Positions 26,416 through 35,451 of a DNA stretch of 64,000 bases are shown piece by piece. The notes below the pieces were generated by a model, which worked only from the letters and a program-made list of their open reading frames with translations, did not search any database and was not told the origin of the DNA. Each line of letters opens with the position of its first letter. Within the stretch, counting starts at the first letter, position 1. Source of the DNA: Comamonas terrigena NBRC 13299 (lineage in GTDB: Bacteria; Pseudomonadota; Gammaproteobacteria; Burkholderiales; Burkholderiaceae_C). The stretch lies in assembly GCF_006740045.1 (NCBI RefSeq), contig NZ_AP019749.1, positions 3,305,001 through 3,369,000 of the forward strand. The letters are read 5' to 3'. The position numbers and the translations under genes are program-made.

Positions 26416-26602
26416 CTGCCCGTGCGCTCTGTGTTTGTACCATCCCCATTCTGAATACAACCTCTTGCCGCATGCGCAGCAAGTTGCAAGCAGATGCAAC
26501 GACTGGCTTGTCCGGGCTGGACGTGGCGGCTCTGCATCAATGGCACACTGACGCCCTGCTCCCGCCCGCGGGGGTTCACATTTGTAGACGATTCCTTCCG
26601 CC

Positions 26603-27430
26603 ATGAGCCCTACCACCTCCTTGTCCCGCCCCGTGCGTTCCCAGTACGAAGACTTCATGCGCCATGTGTATGAACATGGCGTCAGCAAGGGGGACCGCAC
26701 TGGCACCGGCACGCGCAGCGTGTTCGGCCACCAGATGCGTTTTGATTTGAGCGAAGGCTTTCCCCTGGTCACCACCAAGAAGGTGCACCTGAAATCCATC
26801 ATCAACGAGCTGCTGTGGTTTCTGCGCGGCGACAGCAACGTGAAATGGCTGCAGGAACGCGGCTGCACCATCTGGGACGAATGGGCGCGCGAAGACGGCA
26901 GCCTGGGCCCGGTGTATGGCGTGCAGTGGCGCAGCTGGCCCAAGGCCGATGGCACGCACATCGACCAGATCGCCGAAGTGGTCAAGCAACTCCAGCACAA
27001 CCCGGACAGCCGCCGCATCATCGTCAGCGCCTGGAACGTGGCCGATCTGGACCAGATGGCGCTGATGCCCTGCCATGCCTTCTTCCAGTTCTACGTGGCC
27101 AACGGCAAGCTCAGCTGCCAGCTCTACCAGCGCAGCGCCGACATCTTTCTGGGCGTGCCGTTCAACATCGCCAGCTATGCGCTGCTGACCCATATGCTGG
27201 CCCAGCAATGCAATCTGGAGGTGGGCGACTTCATCTGGACCGGCGGCGACTGCCACATCTACAACAACCATTTCGAGCAGGTCGAAACCCAGCTGGCGCG
27301 CCAGCCCCTGGCCTATCCGACCCTGCACATCAAGCGCAAGCCGGACTCCATCTTCGACTACGCCTACGAGGATTTCGAGGTGGTGGGCTACGAACACCAC
27401 CCGGCCATCAAGGCACCGGTGGCGGTGTAA
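26603..27430 (+). CDS. thyA: Thymidylate synthase
   Basis: The 275-residue ThyA converts dUMP plus 5,10-methylene-THF to dTMP plus dihydrofolate. The catalytic Cys lies in [12 protein letters not shown] (about residue 157). The phosphate-binding Arg cluster and folate site are seen in [21 protein letters not shown] and in [20 protein letters not shown]. It is slightly longer than the 264-residue E. coli enzyme because of an N-terminal extension. It is followed, after a terminator, by folA, the enzyme that recycles its dihydrofolate product. The C terminus [10 protein letters not shown] is complete. Confidence 0.97.
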   Translation: MSPTTSLSRPVRSQYEDFMRHVYEHGVSKGDRTGTGTRSVFGHQMRFDLSEGFPLVTTKKVHLKSIINELLWFLRGDSNVKWLQERGCTIWDEWAREDGSLGPVYGVQWRSWPKADGTHIDQIAEVVKQLQHNPDSRRIIVSAWNVADLDQMALMPCHAFFQFYVANGKLSCQLYQRSADIFLGVPFNIASYALLTHMLAQQCNLEVGDFIWTGGDCHIYNNHFEQVETQLARQPLAYPTLHIKRKPDSIFDYAYEDFEVVGYEHHPAIKAPVAV

Positions 27431-27469
27431 GCACGGCAGCCTGGCTGCCGTACACCTTGCCAGCCTCCA

Positions 27470-27495
27470 GCCTGCCCGTTGCGGCAGGCTTTTTC
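27470..27495 (+). terminator. Intrinsic terminator after thyA
   Basis: A 7-bp stem, GCCTGCC/GGCAGGC with a 6-base loop, is followed by TTTTTT. A second hairpin, GGCAGC/GCTGCC, lies between it and the stop. Confidence 0.85.
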
Positions 27496-27604
27496 ATTCC
27501 CCCGCGGCGCGTGCCAACCCCGCCACAGGCCGCCGCGCCGCACCATCACCGACAATGCCGGCTGCGTGCACCCGCCGCCGCCCGAACCCGCAGAAAGCCA
27601 CCCC

Positions 27605-28114
27605 ATGTCCTTGACCGTGAACCTGATCTACGCCCGCGCCGCCAATGGCGTCATTGGCAAGGACAACGCCATGCCCTGGCACCTGCCGGAGGATCTGGCG
27701 CATTTCAAGGCACTGACCCAGGGTCACCCGGTCATCATGGGCCGCAAGACCTGGGACTCCCTGCCCCCGCGTTTTCGCCCGCTGCCCGGGCGCACCAACA
27801 TCGTCGTCACCCGCCAGGCGGACTGGCAGCCGGAGCCGGCCAATGACAGCACGCTGCGTGCCGACAGCCTGGACGCCGCGCTGCAGCTCGCTGCCCGCCA
27901 CGGCGACAGCGTGTGGGTGATGGGCGGCGCACAGATCTACGCCCAGGCCCTGCCCCTGGCCCAGCGCCTGGAAGTGACCATCATCCACCAGGACTTCGAC
28001 GGCGACGCCCACGCCCCGGTGCTGGATGCCCAATGGACCGAGGCCGCGCGCAGCGACCATGTCAGCGCCAAGGGCCCGGCCTACAGCTTTGTGACCTATA
28101 CCCGCCAGGACTGA
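27605..28114 (+). CDS. folA: Dihydrofolate reductase
   Basis: The 169-residue DHFR reduces dihydrofolate to tetrahydrofolate with NADPH. The signature NGVIGKDNAMPWHLPEDLAHF carries the Met20-loop Trp and the folate-binding acidic residue. The NADPH-binding VIMGRKTWDSLP and VWVMGGAQIYAQAL (the GG pair) are intact. The end VSAKGPAYSFVTYTRQ is typical. Length is normal. The ATG at 27605 is preceded by AGAAAG at moderate spacing. Works with thyA and glyA in the folate cycle. Confidence 0.96.
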   Translation: MSLTVNLIYARAANGVIGKDNAMPWHLPEDLAHFKALTQGHPVIMGRKTWDSLPPRFRPLPGRTNIVVTRQADWQPEPANDSTLRADSLDAALQLAARHGDSVWVMGGAQIYAQALPLAQRLEVTIIHQDFDGDAHAPVLDAQWTEAARSDHVSAKGPAYSFVTYTRQD

Positions 28115-28245
28115 GCCGGCGCAGCCGCGCACCGCAGCCCGCGCCCGGGCAGTGGCACGAAAACCGGCAGTTGTCGCCGTGGTTTCCTACGTGAAAACCC
28201 GGTGTCACCTGCAGGATCGCGGTGTCAATCGGATGACGGCACAAT

Positions 28246-28268
28246 GTTATGCTGCATAGCAACATAAC
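28246..28268. promoter_or_regulatory. Dyad overlapping a -10 upstream of the phosphatase gene
   Basis: GTTATG and CATAAC form a 6-bp dyad, with inner GCT/AGC pairing. It overlaps TATGCT (28249-28254), a fair -10. It lies 30 bases before the phosphatase ATG. The pattern fits a repressor site, but no regulator is known. Confidence 0.35.
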
Positions 28269-28297
28269 CAGAATTTCCATCGCCACCAGCCCGTTCC

Positions 28298-29377
28298 ATG
28301 AGCCTGATCCACACTCTCCCATCCGGCCCACTGGATGTCGTGGGCGACATCCATGGGGAGCTGAGCGCCCTGCGCGACCTGCTGCGCCACCTGGGCTACG
28401 ACCGCTGGGGTGACCACCCCCAGGGCCGCAAGCTGGTGTTTGTGGGCGACTTCTGCGACCGCGGCCCCGACAGCCCGGCCGTGCTGGAATGGGTGCAGAC
28501 CCTGGTGGAACGCGGCAACGCCTGTGCCGCGCTGGGCAACCACGAAATCAATCTGCTGCGCGAAGACCCGAAAGACGGTTCGGGCTGGTACTTTGACGTG
28601 CGCTACCAGACCGACCAGGTCAAGTACGCACCCTTCAACCGCCCCTCCGATGGCCAGCGCGAGCGCATTGTGGATTTCCTGTCCACGCTGCCGCTGGGCC
28701 TGGAGCGGGAAGACCTGCGCATCATCCATGCCGCCTGGGTACAGCCCCAGGTGGATGCGGCGCGTGCCATGCCGGCCGGCCAGGTGCGCCACGAATACGA
28801 CCGCTGGGAGCTGGAGGCGGCCCGCATCGCCCGCGAGAGCTCGATCGCGGCCCGCATGCAGCAGGAGCGCCGTGACTGGCCCCACAGCCTGGAAGACCGC
28901 GAGCATGTGCCGCCCTTCCTGCCCGCACACTCGGAAAACGAGTTGAACAAGGGCATGGTCAACCCCCTGAAGGTGCTGTGTACCGGCGTGGAGCGTGCGG
29001 CCGGCACGCCGTTCTTTGCCGGCGGCAAATGGCGCTTTGTGGAACGCGTGGCCTGGTGGAACCAGTACACCGAAGACGTGCCCGTGATTGTGGGCCACTA
29101 CTGGCGCCGCCTGCACCCGCCGGAAAACCCGGTGCACGGCAAGCAGGAAGAAGAGCTGTTCGGCCACACCGCGCCCACGGCCTGGCATGGCGCCCGGCGC
29201 AATGTGTTCTGTGTGGACTATTCGGTGGGCGGGCGCTGGGTCTCCCGCCGTGCAGGCGAGCCGCTGCAGTCGCGCTTCAAGCTGGCGGCGCTGCGCTGGC
29301 CCGAGCGCGATCTGGTGTTCGACGACGGCACCGTGCTGCCCACGCTGGCCTTCCAGGACACGGCGCAGGCCCTTTGA
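28298..29377 (+). CDS. Calcineurin-like metallophosphoesterase
   Basis: A 359-residue metal-dependent phosphoesterase of the protein-phosphatase/ApaH-like group. The three metal motifs are present: VGDIHGELS (about residue 16), FVGDFCDRGPDS (about 52) and LGNHEINLL (about 81). Later His ligands are likely in IHAAW and in VGHYWRR. An insertion of about 120 residues separates the third motif from the last His region, larger than in simple ApaH. The family includes Ser/Thr or diadenosine-tetraphosphate phosphatases, and the substrate is not determinable here. No close neighbour suggests a pathway. Ends at a terminator at 29445. Confidence 0.85.
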   Translation: MSLIHTLPSGPLDVVGDIHGELSALRDLLRHLGYDRWGDHPQGRKLVFVGDFCDRGPDSPAVLEWVQTLVERGNACAALGNHEINLLREDPKDGSGWYFDVRYQTDQVKYAPFNRPSDGQRERIVDFLSTLPLGLEREDLRIIHAAWVQPQVDAARAMPAGQVRHEYDRWELEAARIARESSIAARMQQERRDWPHSLEDREHVPPFLPAHSENELNKGMVNPLKVLCTGVERAAGTPFFAGGKWRFVERVAWWNQYTEDVPVIVGHYWRRLHPPENPVHGKQEEELFGHTAPTAWHGARRNVFCVDYSVGGRWVSRRAGEPLQSRFKLAALRWPERDLVFDDGTVLPTLAFQDTAQAL

Positions 29378-29444
29378 GCCTGGGCGCGGTCAAAGCAAGG
29401 CTGTGCCGCAGCGTGCAGCGGAGCGCAGACCGTGACCACGCCGT

Positions 29445-29465
29445 GCCGCAACAGGCGGCTTTTTT
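29445..29465 (+). terminator. Intrinsic terminator after the phosphatase gene
   Basis: A 5-bp stem, GCCGC/GCGGC with a 5-base loop, is followed by six T. The T-run overlaps the stop codon of the convergent YqcC-like gene. Confidence 0.6.
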
Positions 29466-29817
29466 ACGCCGACTTGCCGCTCAGCAGTGCATCGATCAAG
29501 GCCAGCTGCCGCAGCGCCGCCTGGTGCTGGGGCACGGTGCGCTGGGTCCATTCATGTTCGGCCAGGGGCTGCACGCTGCATTCGCCGGGCAGCGCGTGGC
29601 CGCCGTCGATCAGCGCGTGCAGACGCGGCACAAACACCCATTGCAGCCATTCTTCGATCTGCAGGGTGTCGTACATGAAGGGCATGGTCGAGGCCATGGC
29701 CTGCTCGCTGGGCGGCAGGGCACCCCACAGACCGGCGCTGCGCATCTCGGCTTCGAGCTGCTGCAGCTGGGTGCGCAAGGACTGGTGTTGCGGGGTCAGG
29801 GAAGAGCTTGCATTCAT
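29464..29817 (-). CDS. YqcC-like (DUF446) protein
   Basis: A 117-residue small helical protein. The family core is seen in SEQAMASTMPFMYDTLQIEEW, LQWVFVPRLHALIDGG and the PLAEHEWTQR region. E. coli YqcC lies next to the pseudouridine synthase truC and is of unknown role. Here it is alone, convergent with the phosphatase and 114 bases beyond the stop of the chemoreceptor-like gene. ATG 29817 was chosen; upstream codons are open but belong to an unlikely Arg/Pro-rich stretch. Confidence 0.85.
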   Translation of the reverse strand: MNASSSLTPQHQSLRTQLQQLEAEMRSAGLWGALPPSEQAMASTMPFMYDTLQIEEWLQWVFVPRLHALIDGGHALPGECSVQPLAEHEWTQRTVPQHQAALRQLALIDALLSGKSA

Positions 29818-29931
29818 GGTGACATTGTCGCGGCTTTGGCATGCCCTGATGGCGGGTGGGCATGCAGACGGTCGGTGGCCATCTCCCCTGCCCTGCCCGA
29901 TATCCGGCCGCCCGGGCAGGGGCGGCACGGA

Positions 29932-31695
29932 CTACGCCGTAGTGGCAGGCTCGGGCGACGCCGCCTGGGCCTGTACCTGGGCGGCAGGGCTGGCTGCCGC
30001 CGCACCGGGCCCGATGCCGCCGCCCCCCGCCGCAGCGGTCTTGGCGGGTTCGAAATAGTCCACCAGCTGGTTCAGTTCCACCGCCGTGCGCTTGAGCTCT
30101 TCCGAGGCCTGCCAGGCGCGCTGGGCTTCGCCCCGGTTTTCCACGATCAGCTCGGCCACCTGGCGCATGGCGCCGGCCACCTCGTCGGCGCCAAAGGCCG
30201 TCAGGCGGGTGGCGGTGGCCAGTTCGCGGGTGTCGGCCGCCAGCGCCAGCCCGCCATCCCCCTGCACGCTGGCCGCCAGGTGCATCAGGCGCTCGGCGCG
30301 CTCGCTCAGGTCGCTGGTTTCGGCCACGGCGGCGTCCAGCGAACGGATGGCGGAATAGACCCGGTCGTGCTGCTCCTCGGAATGTTCCGTCACCTCGTAC
30401 AGCGCAATGTTCAGCGTGGCGCAGTGGCGGTGGATGCGCCGCGCCGCCAGCGCGATCTCGTCGATCATCACCTTCAGGTGCAGCTGCATCACGGCGGCAG
30501 CATGGTTGAGCTGGCCGCTTTCACCGGTGCCGGACAGATCGATCTCGCCCTGCAGATCGCCCTGGGCAATGCGGTTCAGGCGGCGGATGGAGGCGTTGAG
30601 CGGGTTGACGATGCCGCGGATGAACATATGCCCCACCAGCGCCACCACCAGCAGCCCGAAGACGATGCCGGCGATGGCGAAGTGGCGGATGCGGGCGTTG
30701 CGGTCCAGCGTGTCGTCGTACGCGGTGCGTGCGGCCACCGTCAGCGCGTTGCGCAGCCCCCCGGCAGCGGCCGTGGCGGCCTGCTCCAGCGGCAGCACCG
30801 TCTGGGCCACCAGCTGGTCCACCCGGGCCGGGTCGTCGTGCGCCGCCGCCCGTTCCACCAGGCGCAGACCGTCGTCGGTGTAGCGGGTCAGTGCGGTGGT
30901 CAGCAGGTCTTTTTGCTGGGCCACCTGGGCGTCCATGCCGGTCAGCTGGCCCAGCAGGGCATGGATTTCATCGCGGTTGGCGCGTAGCTTGGTGATCTGG
31001 CCGTCCAGGGCCTGCGGGGCGACGCCCTGGGCACCTTCCCGCCGCGCCAGCCGGATTTCCAGCATGGTGGCGCGGCTGTCGCTCAGGCGGGCCTCGATCT
31101 TGCCGATGGCCGCCACCGGCTGCAGCTGGGCCTGGTAGAGCTGGGTCAGGGCGTCGTCGGCCAGTGTCAGCCCGCCAATGCCCAAGGCACCGCCAGCCAG
31201 CATCAGGAACGCCACGAACAGGCTGCCGGCGCGCATGCCGCTGCGTATACCCAGCCAGGCCGGCAGGCGCGCACGCGGCTGGAAGGCGCCAGCCGCCATG
31301 GTGCGGTACAGACCTTTGGCGGCATCGATGGCCGCCGCCGTCGCATGTTTGCGCACCGACATATAGCCGATCACCTGGTCGTGCCGCGTGATGGGCACGA
31401 CGCAGGCGTCCACCCAGTAGTAGCCGCCGTCCTTGCAGCGGTTCTTGACGATGCCGCGCCAGGGCTTGCCGCTTTGCAGCGTGCGCCACATGTCTTCGAA
31501 GGCGGCGGGCGGCATGTCCGGATGGCGCACGATGTTGTGGCTGCGGCCCAGCAGCTCGTCCAGCGTGTAGCCGCTGATCTCCACGAAGGCTTCGTTGGCG
31601 TAGGTGATGACGCCTTTCAGATCGGTCTTGGAGACCAGGGTGACGCCGGGAGGAATCTCGGTATGCCGTGTCGTCACGGGCAGGTTCTGCTTCAT
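29932..31695 (-). CDS. PAS-4HB-HAMP receptor-like protein lacking the MCP tip
   Basis: A 587-residue receptor-like protein. An Aer-type PAS domain comes first (about residues 20-125: ITYANEAFVEISGYTLDELLGRSHNIVRHPDMP). Then a membrane helix (about 155-178), a 4-helix-bundle periplasmic sensor (about 178-335), a second membrane helix (about 340-362) and HAMP (about 362-415). Only about 170 residues remain after HAMP. The chemoreceptor hairpin tip that binds CheA/CheW (the E-A-A-R-A-G-E region) is missing, although heptad-like helices are present. A disordered Ala/Gly/Pro tail ends it. It lies 13 bases after an HD-GYP-like gene, so the two are co-transcribed. It probably does not signal through the normal CheA complex. 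Confidence 0.85.
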   Translation of the reverse strand: MKQNLPVTTRHTEIPPGVTLVSKTDLKGVITYANEAFVEISGYTLDELLGRSHNIVRHPDMPPAAFEDMWRTLQSGKPWRGIVKNRCKDGGYYWVDACVVPITRHDQVIGYMSVRKHATAAAIDAAKGLYRTMAAGAFQPRARLPAWLGIRSGMRAGSLFVAFLMLAGGALGIGGLTLADDALTQLYQAQLQPVAAIGKIEARLSDSRATMLEIRLARREGAQGVAPQALDGQITKLRANRDEIHALLGQLTGMDAQVAQQKDLLTTALTRYTDDGLRLVERAAAHDDPARVDQLVAQTVLPLEQAATAAAGGLRNALTVAARTAYDDTLDRNARIRHFAIAGIVFGLLVVALVGHMFIRGIVNPLNASIRRLNRIAQGDLQGEIDLSGTGESGQLNHAAAVMQLHLKVMIDEIALAARRIHRHCATLNIALYEVTEHSEEQHDRVYSAIRSLDAAVAETSDLSERAERLMHLAASVQGDGGLALAADTRELATATRLTAFGADEVAGAMRQVAELIVENRGEAQRAWQASEELKRTAVELNQLVDYFEPAKTAAAGGGGIGPGAAAASPAAQVQAQAASPEPATTA

Positions 31696-31708
31696 GGAGG
31701 AGGCTTTC

Positions 31709-32857
31709 TCAGGATTGCATCCACAGGCGCTTGAGCACCAGGGCGGCCGAGCGGCAGTCTTCGACGCGCAGCGAGCCGGTGATGTCGTGGGCCGGGTCGG
31801 TCGAGTCGCGGTACTGCGGCCGCAGGATGGGCATGCCGCTGCTGTCGTACAGGCTCCACAGATCGATGGATTCGTTGAGCTTCTGGCGCGAGCGCACCAC
31901 GGCGAATTCGCCGTTCGCCAGCCGCACCAGGGTGCCCGGCGGGTGCATGGTCAGGGTCTTGATCGACAGCTGCACCAGCGGGTCGTCGTACAGGCGCACC
32001 CGGTCCAGGAACAGGGCCTTGAGCGCATCGCGCGGAAACTGCCCGGCGCGGTTGGGCCGGGGCGTGACCATGGCGGCATAGGAGTCGGCAATCGCCAGCA
32101 GGCGCGCACCGGGCAGGATGGCGTCGCCGCTGAGCCCGCGCGGGTAGCCCGAGCCGTCAAAGCGCTCGTGGTGCTGGCGCACCAGCTCCAGCCACAGCGC
32201 GTCGGTCACACCCATCTCCGCCAGCAGCGCGGCCGAGCGGTCGGGGTGGCTGCGCACCAGGGCCGCCTGCTGCGGCGTCAGCGCACCGGCCTGCTGGTCC
32301 AGCTGGGCCTGCACCGGCAGCAGCGACAGGTCCCGCGTCAGGGCGGCGCAGGCCAGCGACAGGCGGTCGGACTCGGCCAGGCCCAGCTCGCGTGCGGCCA
32401 TTTCCACCAGCGTGGCGCCAAGCAGCTGCTGGATCACCAGATACGGGTGCTGGCGGTCCAAGTGCAGGGCGGCCAGCAGCGCATCGGCATCTTCGTCGCA
32501 GGCATCCAAAATGCCGTGGGCCAGGCCCAGGATGACCGGGCGCAGCTCGGTCTTGAGCGTGGCCGCCTGCAGGTGGGCGTGCAGGCGCTTGAGGGTCATG
32601 GCCAGCCGGTCGGCCCGGATGAACACCGGGTCGCTGGTGGGCACGGCCACCGCGCATTCGGGCAGGGCCAGCGTGGGCTGTTGCGACGGATCGGGCGGTG
32701 GCTCCGGGGCATAGGCGCCCCGCGCCAGCAAGGCGTTGATGTGGCGCGGAATGCTGAGCACATAGCCTTCCCGAAACAGCAGATTGCCATCCTCGTCGTA
32801 CAACGGCCACGGCAGTGGCTCGTTTAGTACCAAATCGCTTTGGAGGATGCGTCGCAT
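31709..32857 (-). CDS. Degenerate HD-GYP-domain protein
   Basis: A 382-residue protein. The N-terminal about 100 residues carry a conserved beta-rich region (LPWPLYDEDGNLLFREGYVLSI). The HD-GYP domain covers about 120-330. The HHERFDGSGYPRGLSGDAI motif and the SHP and AIADSYAAM positions are retained. The HD dyad is changed: where LLHDIGK is expected it reads LTRDLSLLP. The metal site is therefore incomplete and c-di-GMP phosphodiesterase activity is unlikely, though ligand binding is possible. A C-terminal extension (about 335-382) is conserved in Comamonadaceae relatives as far as I recall. It precedes the receptor-like gene by 13 bases. The start is uncertain; ATG 32908 or GTG 32968 would add 17-37 residues. 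Confidence 0.8.
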   Translation of the reverse strand: MRRILQSDLVLNEPLPWPLYDEDGNLLFREGYVLSIPRHINALLARGAYAPEPPPDPSQQPTLALPECAVAVPTSDPVFIRADRLAMTLKRLHAHLQAATLKTELRPVILGLAHGILDACDEDADALLAALHLDRQHPYLVIQQLLGATLVEMAARELGLAESDRLSLACAALTRDLSLLPVQAQLDQQAGALTPQQAALVRSHPDRSAALLAEMGVTDALWLELVRQHHERFDGSGYPRGLSGDAILPGARLLAIADSYAAMVTPRPNRAGQFPRDALKALFLDRVRLYDDPLVQLSIKTLTMHPPGTLVRLANGEFAVVRSRQKLNESIDLWSLYDSSGMPILRPQYRDSTDPAHDITGSLRVEDCRSAALVLKRLWMQS

Positions 32858-33381
32858 GTCAAAGATCAGCCCGTCAAAGATGAGAAGGCCGTTTTTTATG
32901 CGATCCATCAGCAACGTGCAGACACATTTATTAACAGTTTGATACTTATCAATATTGCGCCGCAACACGCATCAATACTGGCTATTGCGCTAGCGAAATT
33001 GATAGTTGCTGCGATTTTGGGTGCTGCAAAGGCCCATCCGGCGGGTGCTGCCGACCTGTATCCCGGCTCAGGAAGTGCCTTGACCGACCTGTTGCTGCCA
33101 CGGTCCCCCGACGCCCTGCCGCAACGCAGGCAAGGCCCTTTTCGCCGAAAGCGGTAGTGCGCCGTGGACGCACTGCGGTGGCCGTCACTGCCCACAGCCC
33201 CACCACCCGGCAGGTGGCTGCGGGCTTTGCCCAAAGGCCGGCACCGCCTCCCTACAATGGCTGGCAACGGGGTGGGCTGCAGCCAAGCGGCGCGGCCTCC
33301 TCCTCCACCATCTCTCTACGGCACGGGCCCCGGTACGCACAGCGTGCCCTGCCCGCCCTCCTCTTCCCGATTGAGCCCCCC
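32858..33381. other. Divergent spacer between HD-GYP-like gene and xth
   Basis: This 524-bp spacer holds no gene I can support. The left part (to about 33010) is AT-rich and would hold the promoter of the minus-strand signalling operon. On the right a good -10 (TACAAT, 33253-33258) points to xth, with no convincing -35. Short open frames on both strands have no RBS and Arg/Pro-rich translations, so they were left out. Confidence 0.6.
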
Positions 33382-34158
33382 ATGAAAATAGCCACCTGGA
33401 ACGTCAACTCCCTGTCCGTGCGCCTGCCGCAGGTGCTGGCCTGGCTGCAGGACAACCCGGTCGATGCACTGGGCCTGCAAGAGCTCAAGCTCACCGACGA
33501 CAAATTCCCCTTCGACGCCTTGCAGGCCGCCGGCTACCACGCCGTGGCCCATGGCCAGAAGACCTACAACGGCGTTGCCATCCTGAGCCGCCATCCGCTG
33601 CGCGATGTGGTGCGCAACATTCCCGGTCTGGACGATGCCCAGGCCCGCACCATTGCCGCGACGCTGGACACACCCGAGGGCCCGGTGCGGCTGGTCAACG
33701 GCTACTTCGTCAACGGCCAGGCACCGGGCACGGACAAGTTCGCCTACAAGATGCAGTGGCTGCAGGCCCTGCACGACTGGGTGCAGGCCGAAATGTCCCA
33801 GCACCCGCAGTTCGTGCTGGTGGGTGACTTCAACGTGGCGCCGGAAGACCGCGACTCCTTCGACCCCGTGGGACTGAAGGACACCATCCACCACACCGTG
33901 GAAGAGCGCACGCATTTCCAGGCCCTGCTGAACCTGGGCCTGACCGATGCCTTCCGCATGTTCGAGCAGCCGGAGAAGAGCTACTCCTGGTGGGACTACC
34001 GCATGCTGGGCTTCCAGAAAAACCGCGGCCTGCGCATCGACCACATTCTGGTCAGCGAAGCCGTGCGCCAGCGCACCGCGGCCTGCCACATCGACCGCGC
34101 ACCACGCAAGAACCCGCAGCCCAGCGACCACACGCCCGTGGTGCTGGAACTGCGCTAA
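33382..34158 (+). CDS. xth: Exodeoxyribonuclease III
   Basis: The 258-residue AP endonuclease/3'-5' exonuclease repairs abasic sites and blocked 3' ends in DNA. Classical motifs: MKIATWNVNSLSVRLPQV, LGLQELKLTDDKFP with the metal-binding Glu, VNGYFVNGQ, VGDFNVAPEDRDSFDP, then SYSWWDYR, LRIDHILVSE and SDHTPVVLELR with the catalytic His. Length is normal. The ATG at 33382 starts at the family's N terminus. It stands alone and is followed by a GC hairpin. Confidence 0.96.
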   Translation: MKIATWNVNSLSVRLPQVLAWLQDNPVDALGLQELKLTDDKFPFDALQAAGYHAVAHGQKTYNGVAILSRHPLRDVVRNIPGLDDAQARTIAATLDTPEGPVRLVNGYFVNGQAPGTDKFAYKMQWLQALHDWVQAEMSQHPQFVLVGDFNVAPEDRDSFDPVGLKDTIHHTVEERTHFQALLNLGLTDAFRMFEQPEKSYSWWDYRMLGFQKNRGLRIDHILVSEAVRQRTAACHIDRAPRKNPQPSDHTPVVLELR

Positions 34159-34179
34159 GCCCAGTCCAGTTGCCCCCCT

Positions 34180-34200
34180 GCGCCCCAGCCAGCGGGGCGC
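34180..34200 (+). repeat. GC hairpin after xth
   Basis: A 7-bp stem, GCGCCCC/GGGGCGC with a 7-base loop, lies 21 bases beyond the xth stop. It has no T-run. Confidence 0.45.
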
Positions 34201-34352
34201 ACCACCGGCCAGGACACCACCACAACGCCTCCACAAGGCGCCACACCCTTGCGGGCACAGCCCGCCGGGGCGTTGTTGTCTGCGTTGCATGCAGCCGCGC
34301 AAAGACGCAGGGGGATAGATGGGGCGCTCCTGCCGCCCGCTGGCGCGGTGGT

Positions 34353-35270
34353 TCAGCCGCGTTCCATCCAGTGCTGGCGCACCCACTGCAGCTTGGCGTG
34401 GTGCAGCTGCAGGCGGTGCTGCTGGCGCTGCAGCAGGCTGGAGGGCTCCGGCGACAGCGCCACCGTGGCCAGCAAGACGGGGTACAGGGCCAGCATCTGC
34501 TGTTCGCGTTCGGCACACAGCTGCAGCACGCGCTCGGTGTTCACCTCCTGCACCCAGGAGCGCAGCCAGGTTCCGCCGTAATGCAGGCTGGTGCCGATGC
34601 GCAGCAAGGGATCGGCCCAATCCCGGACGCTGCGTGCAGCGGGCGCCAGTTCGCCGGAAAACTCCTGCAGCATGGCCAGATGGCGGTCCACGACCTGGCG
34701 CACAAACGCGGTCGGCGGAGGGTCGGCTCTGCCCAGCAGCAAGGTCAGATCATGGGCGGTATGCAGCTGCAGGCGGTAGAGGGGGCGCAGCAATGCGCCG
34801 TCCTGGCGGTCGTTGGCCCGCACAGCCATGTTGCGTCCCTGGCGCTGGCGGGCACGCAGCCAGGCCCCGTACACCGCATCGCGCACCTGCACCCACTCCA
34901 GCAGGCTGCTGGTGTCGTGCGCTTCCCAACGGCGTTCCAGCTCCTGTTCGATCTGGGTGAATTCGGAGGCCTTGAAATCGAAGGCGGCCTGCCAGCCCAT
35001 GGCGTAGGCCGGGCGGTACTGGTCGTAGCCGCGGCCCGTCACGTAATACGGCGCATGGATGTAGGTGTCGTGCCAGAAGGCATCTTCCTGCACGGCGGCC
35101 GCACCGTCGCGCAGCGGGTGGTAGCGCCCATTGGCAGCCGGTTGCTCCACATGGCCTCCCAGCAGTCGGTGGCCGTCAGGCGCCACGATTCCTGAGCGAA
35201 AGCTCTGCGGTGCGCGTGCACCCAGGCTGTCCGGCTGGAATTTGTGCGCTAAAGGAAGGGCTTTGCCCAT
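34353..35270 (-). CDS. Conserved hypothetical helical protein
   Basis: A 305-residue soluble protein. An N-terminal segment with HDTYIHAPYYVTGRGYDQY, YRPAYAMGWQAA and ERRWEAHDTSSLLEWVQVRDA resembles a motif I recall from several small Burkholderiales proteins of unknown role (Tyr-rich 'GxxYDxYxPAYxxG' plus a Trp-helix). The rest is helical (about residues 150-305), with many Arg, Gln and Leu. There is no signal peptide and no enzyme motif. ATG 35270 (MGKALPLAHKF) was chosen because a promoter with a consensus -35 lies at 35292-35321; a TTG further up would sit on that promoter. Function unknown. Confidence 0.75.
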   Translation of the reverse strand: MGKALPLAHKFQPDSLGARAPQSFRSGIVAPDGHRLLGGHVEQPAANGRYHPLRDGAAAVQEDAFWHDTYIHAPYYVTGRGYDQYRPAYAMGWQAAFDFKASEFTQIEQELERRWEAHDTSSLLEWVQVRDAVYGAWLRARQRQGRNMAVRANDRQDGALLRPLYRLQLHTAHDLTLLLGRADPPPTAFVRQVVDRHLAMLQEFSGELAPAARSVRDWADPLLRIGTSLHYGGTWLRSWVQEVNTERVLQLCAEREQQMLALYPVLLATVALSPEPSSLLQRQQHRLQLHHAKLQWVRQHWMERG

Positions 35271-35291
35271 GGGGAAATGACTCCGAAACCA

Positions 35292-35321
35292 AATAAGTGC
35301 CGATGGAGTCGATATTGTCAA
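35292..35321 (-). promoter_or_regulatory. Promoter of the hypothetical gene at 34353
   Basis: On the minus strand a perfect -35, TTGACA, is followed after 18 bases by CTTATT, a modest -10. It is correctly placed about 22 bases ahead of the ATG at 35270. Confidence 0.5.
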
Positions 35322-35451
35322 AAACTGTCCCTCTCCCCGGGGTCAGTCTGCGCTCGCAACCCTTGTAGGACAGTGTTGCGCTGCACGCACAGGGCGGGCC
35401 CCAAGGAGCAGCCAGCGCAGGCCGGCCGTCCGTGGGTGTGGCCCGTGGCGC

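Noticed and set aside
32858..33381. Small frames in the spacer before xth
   Set aside because: No RBS, Arg/Pro-rich, not supported by context.
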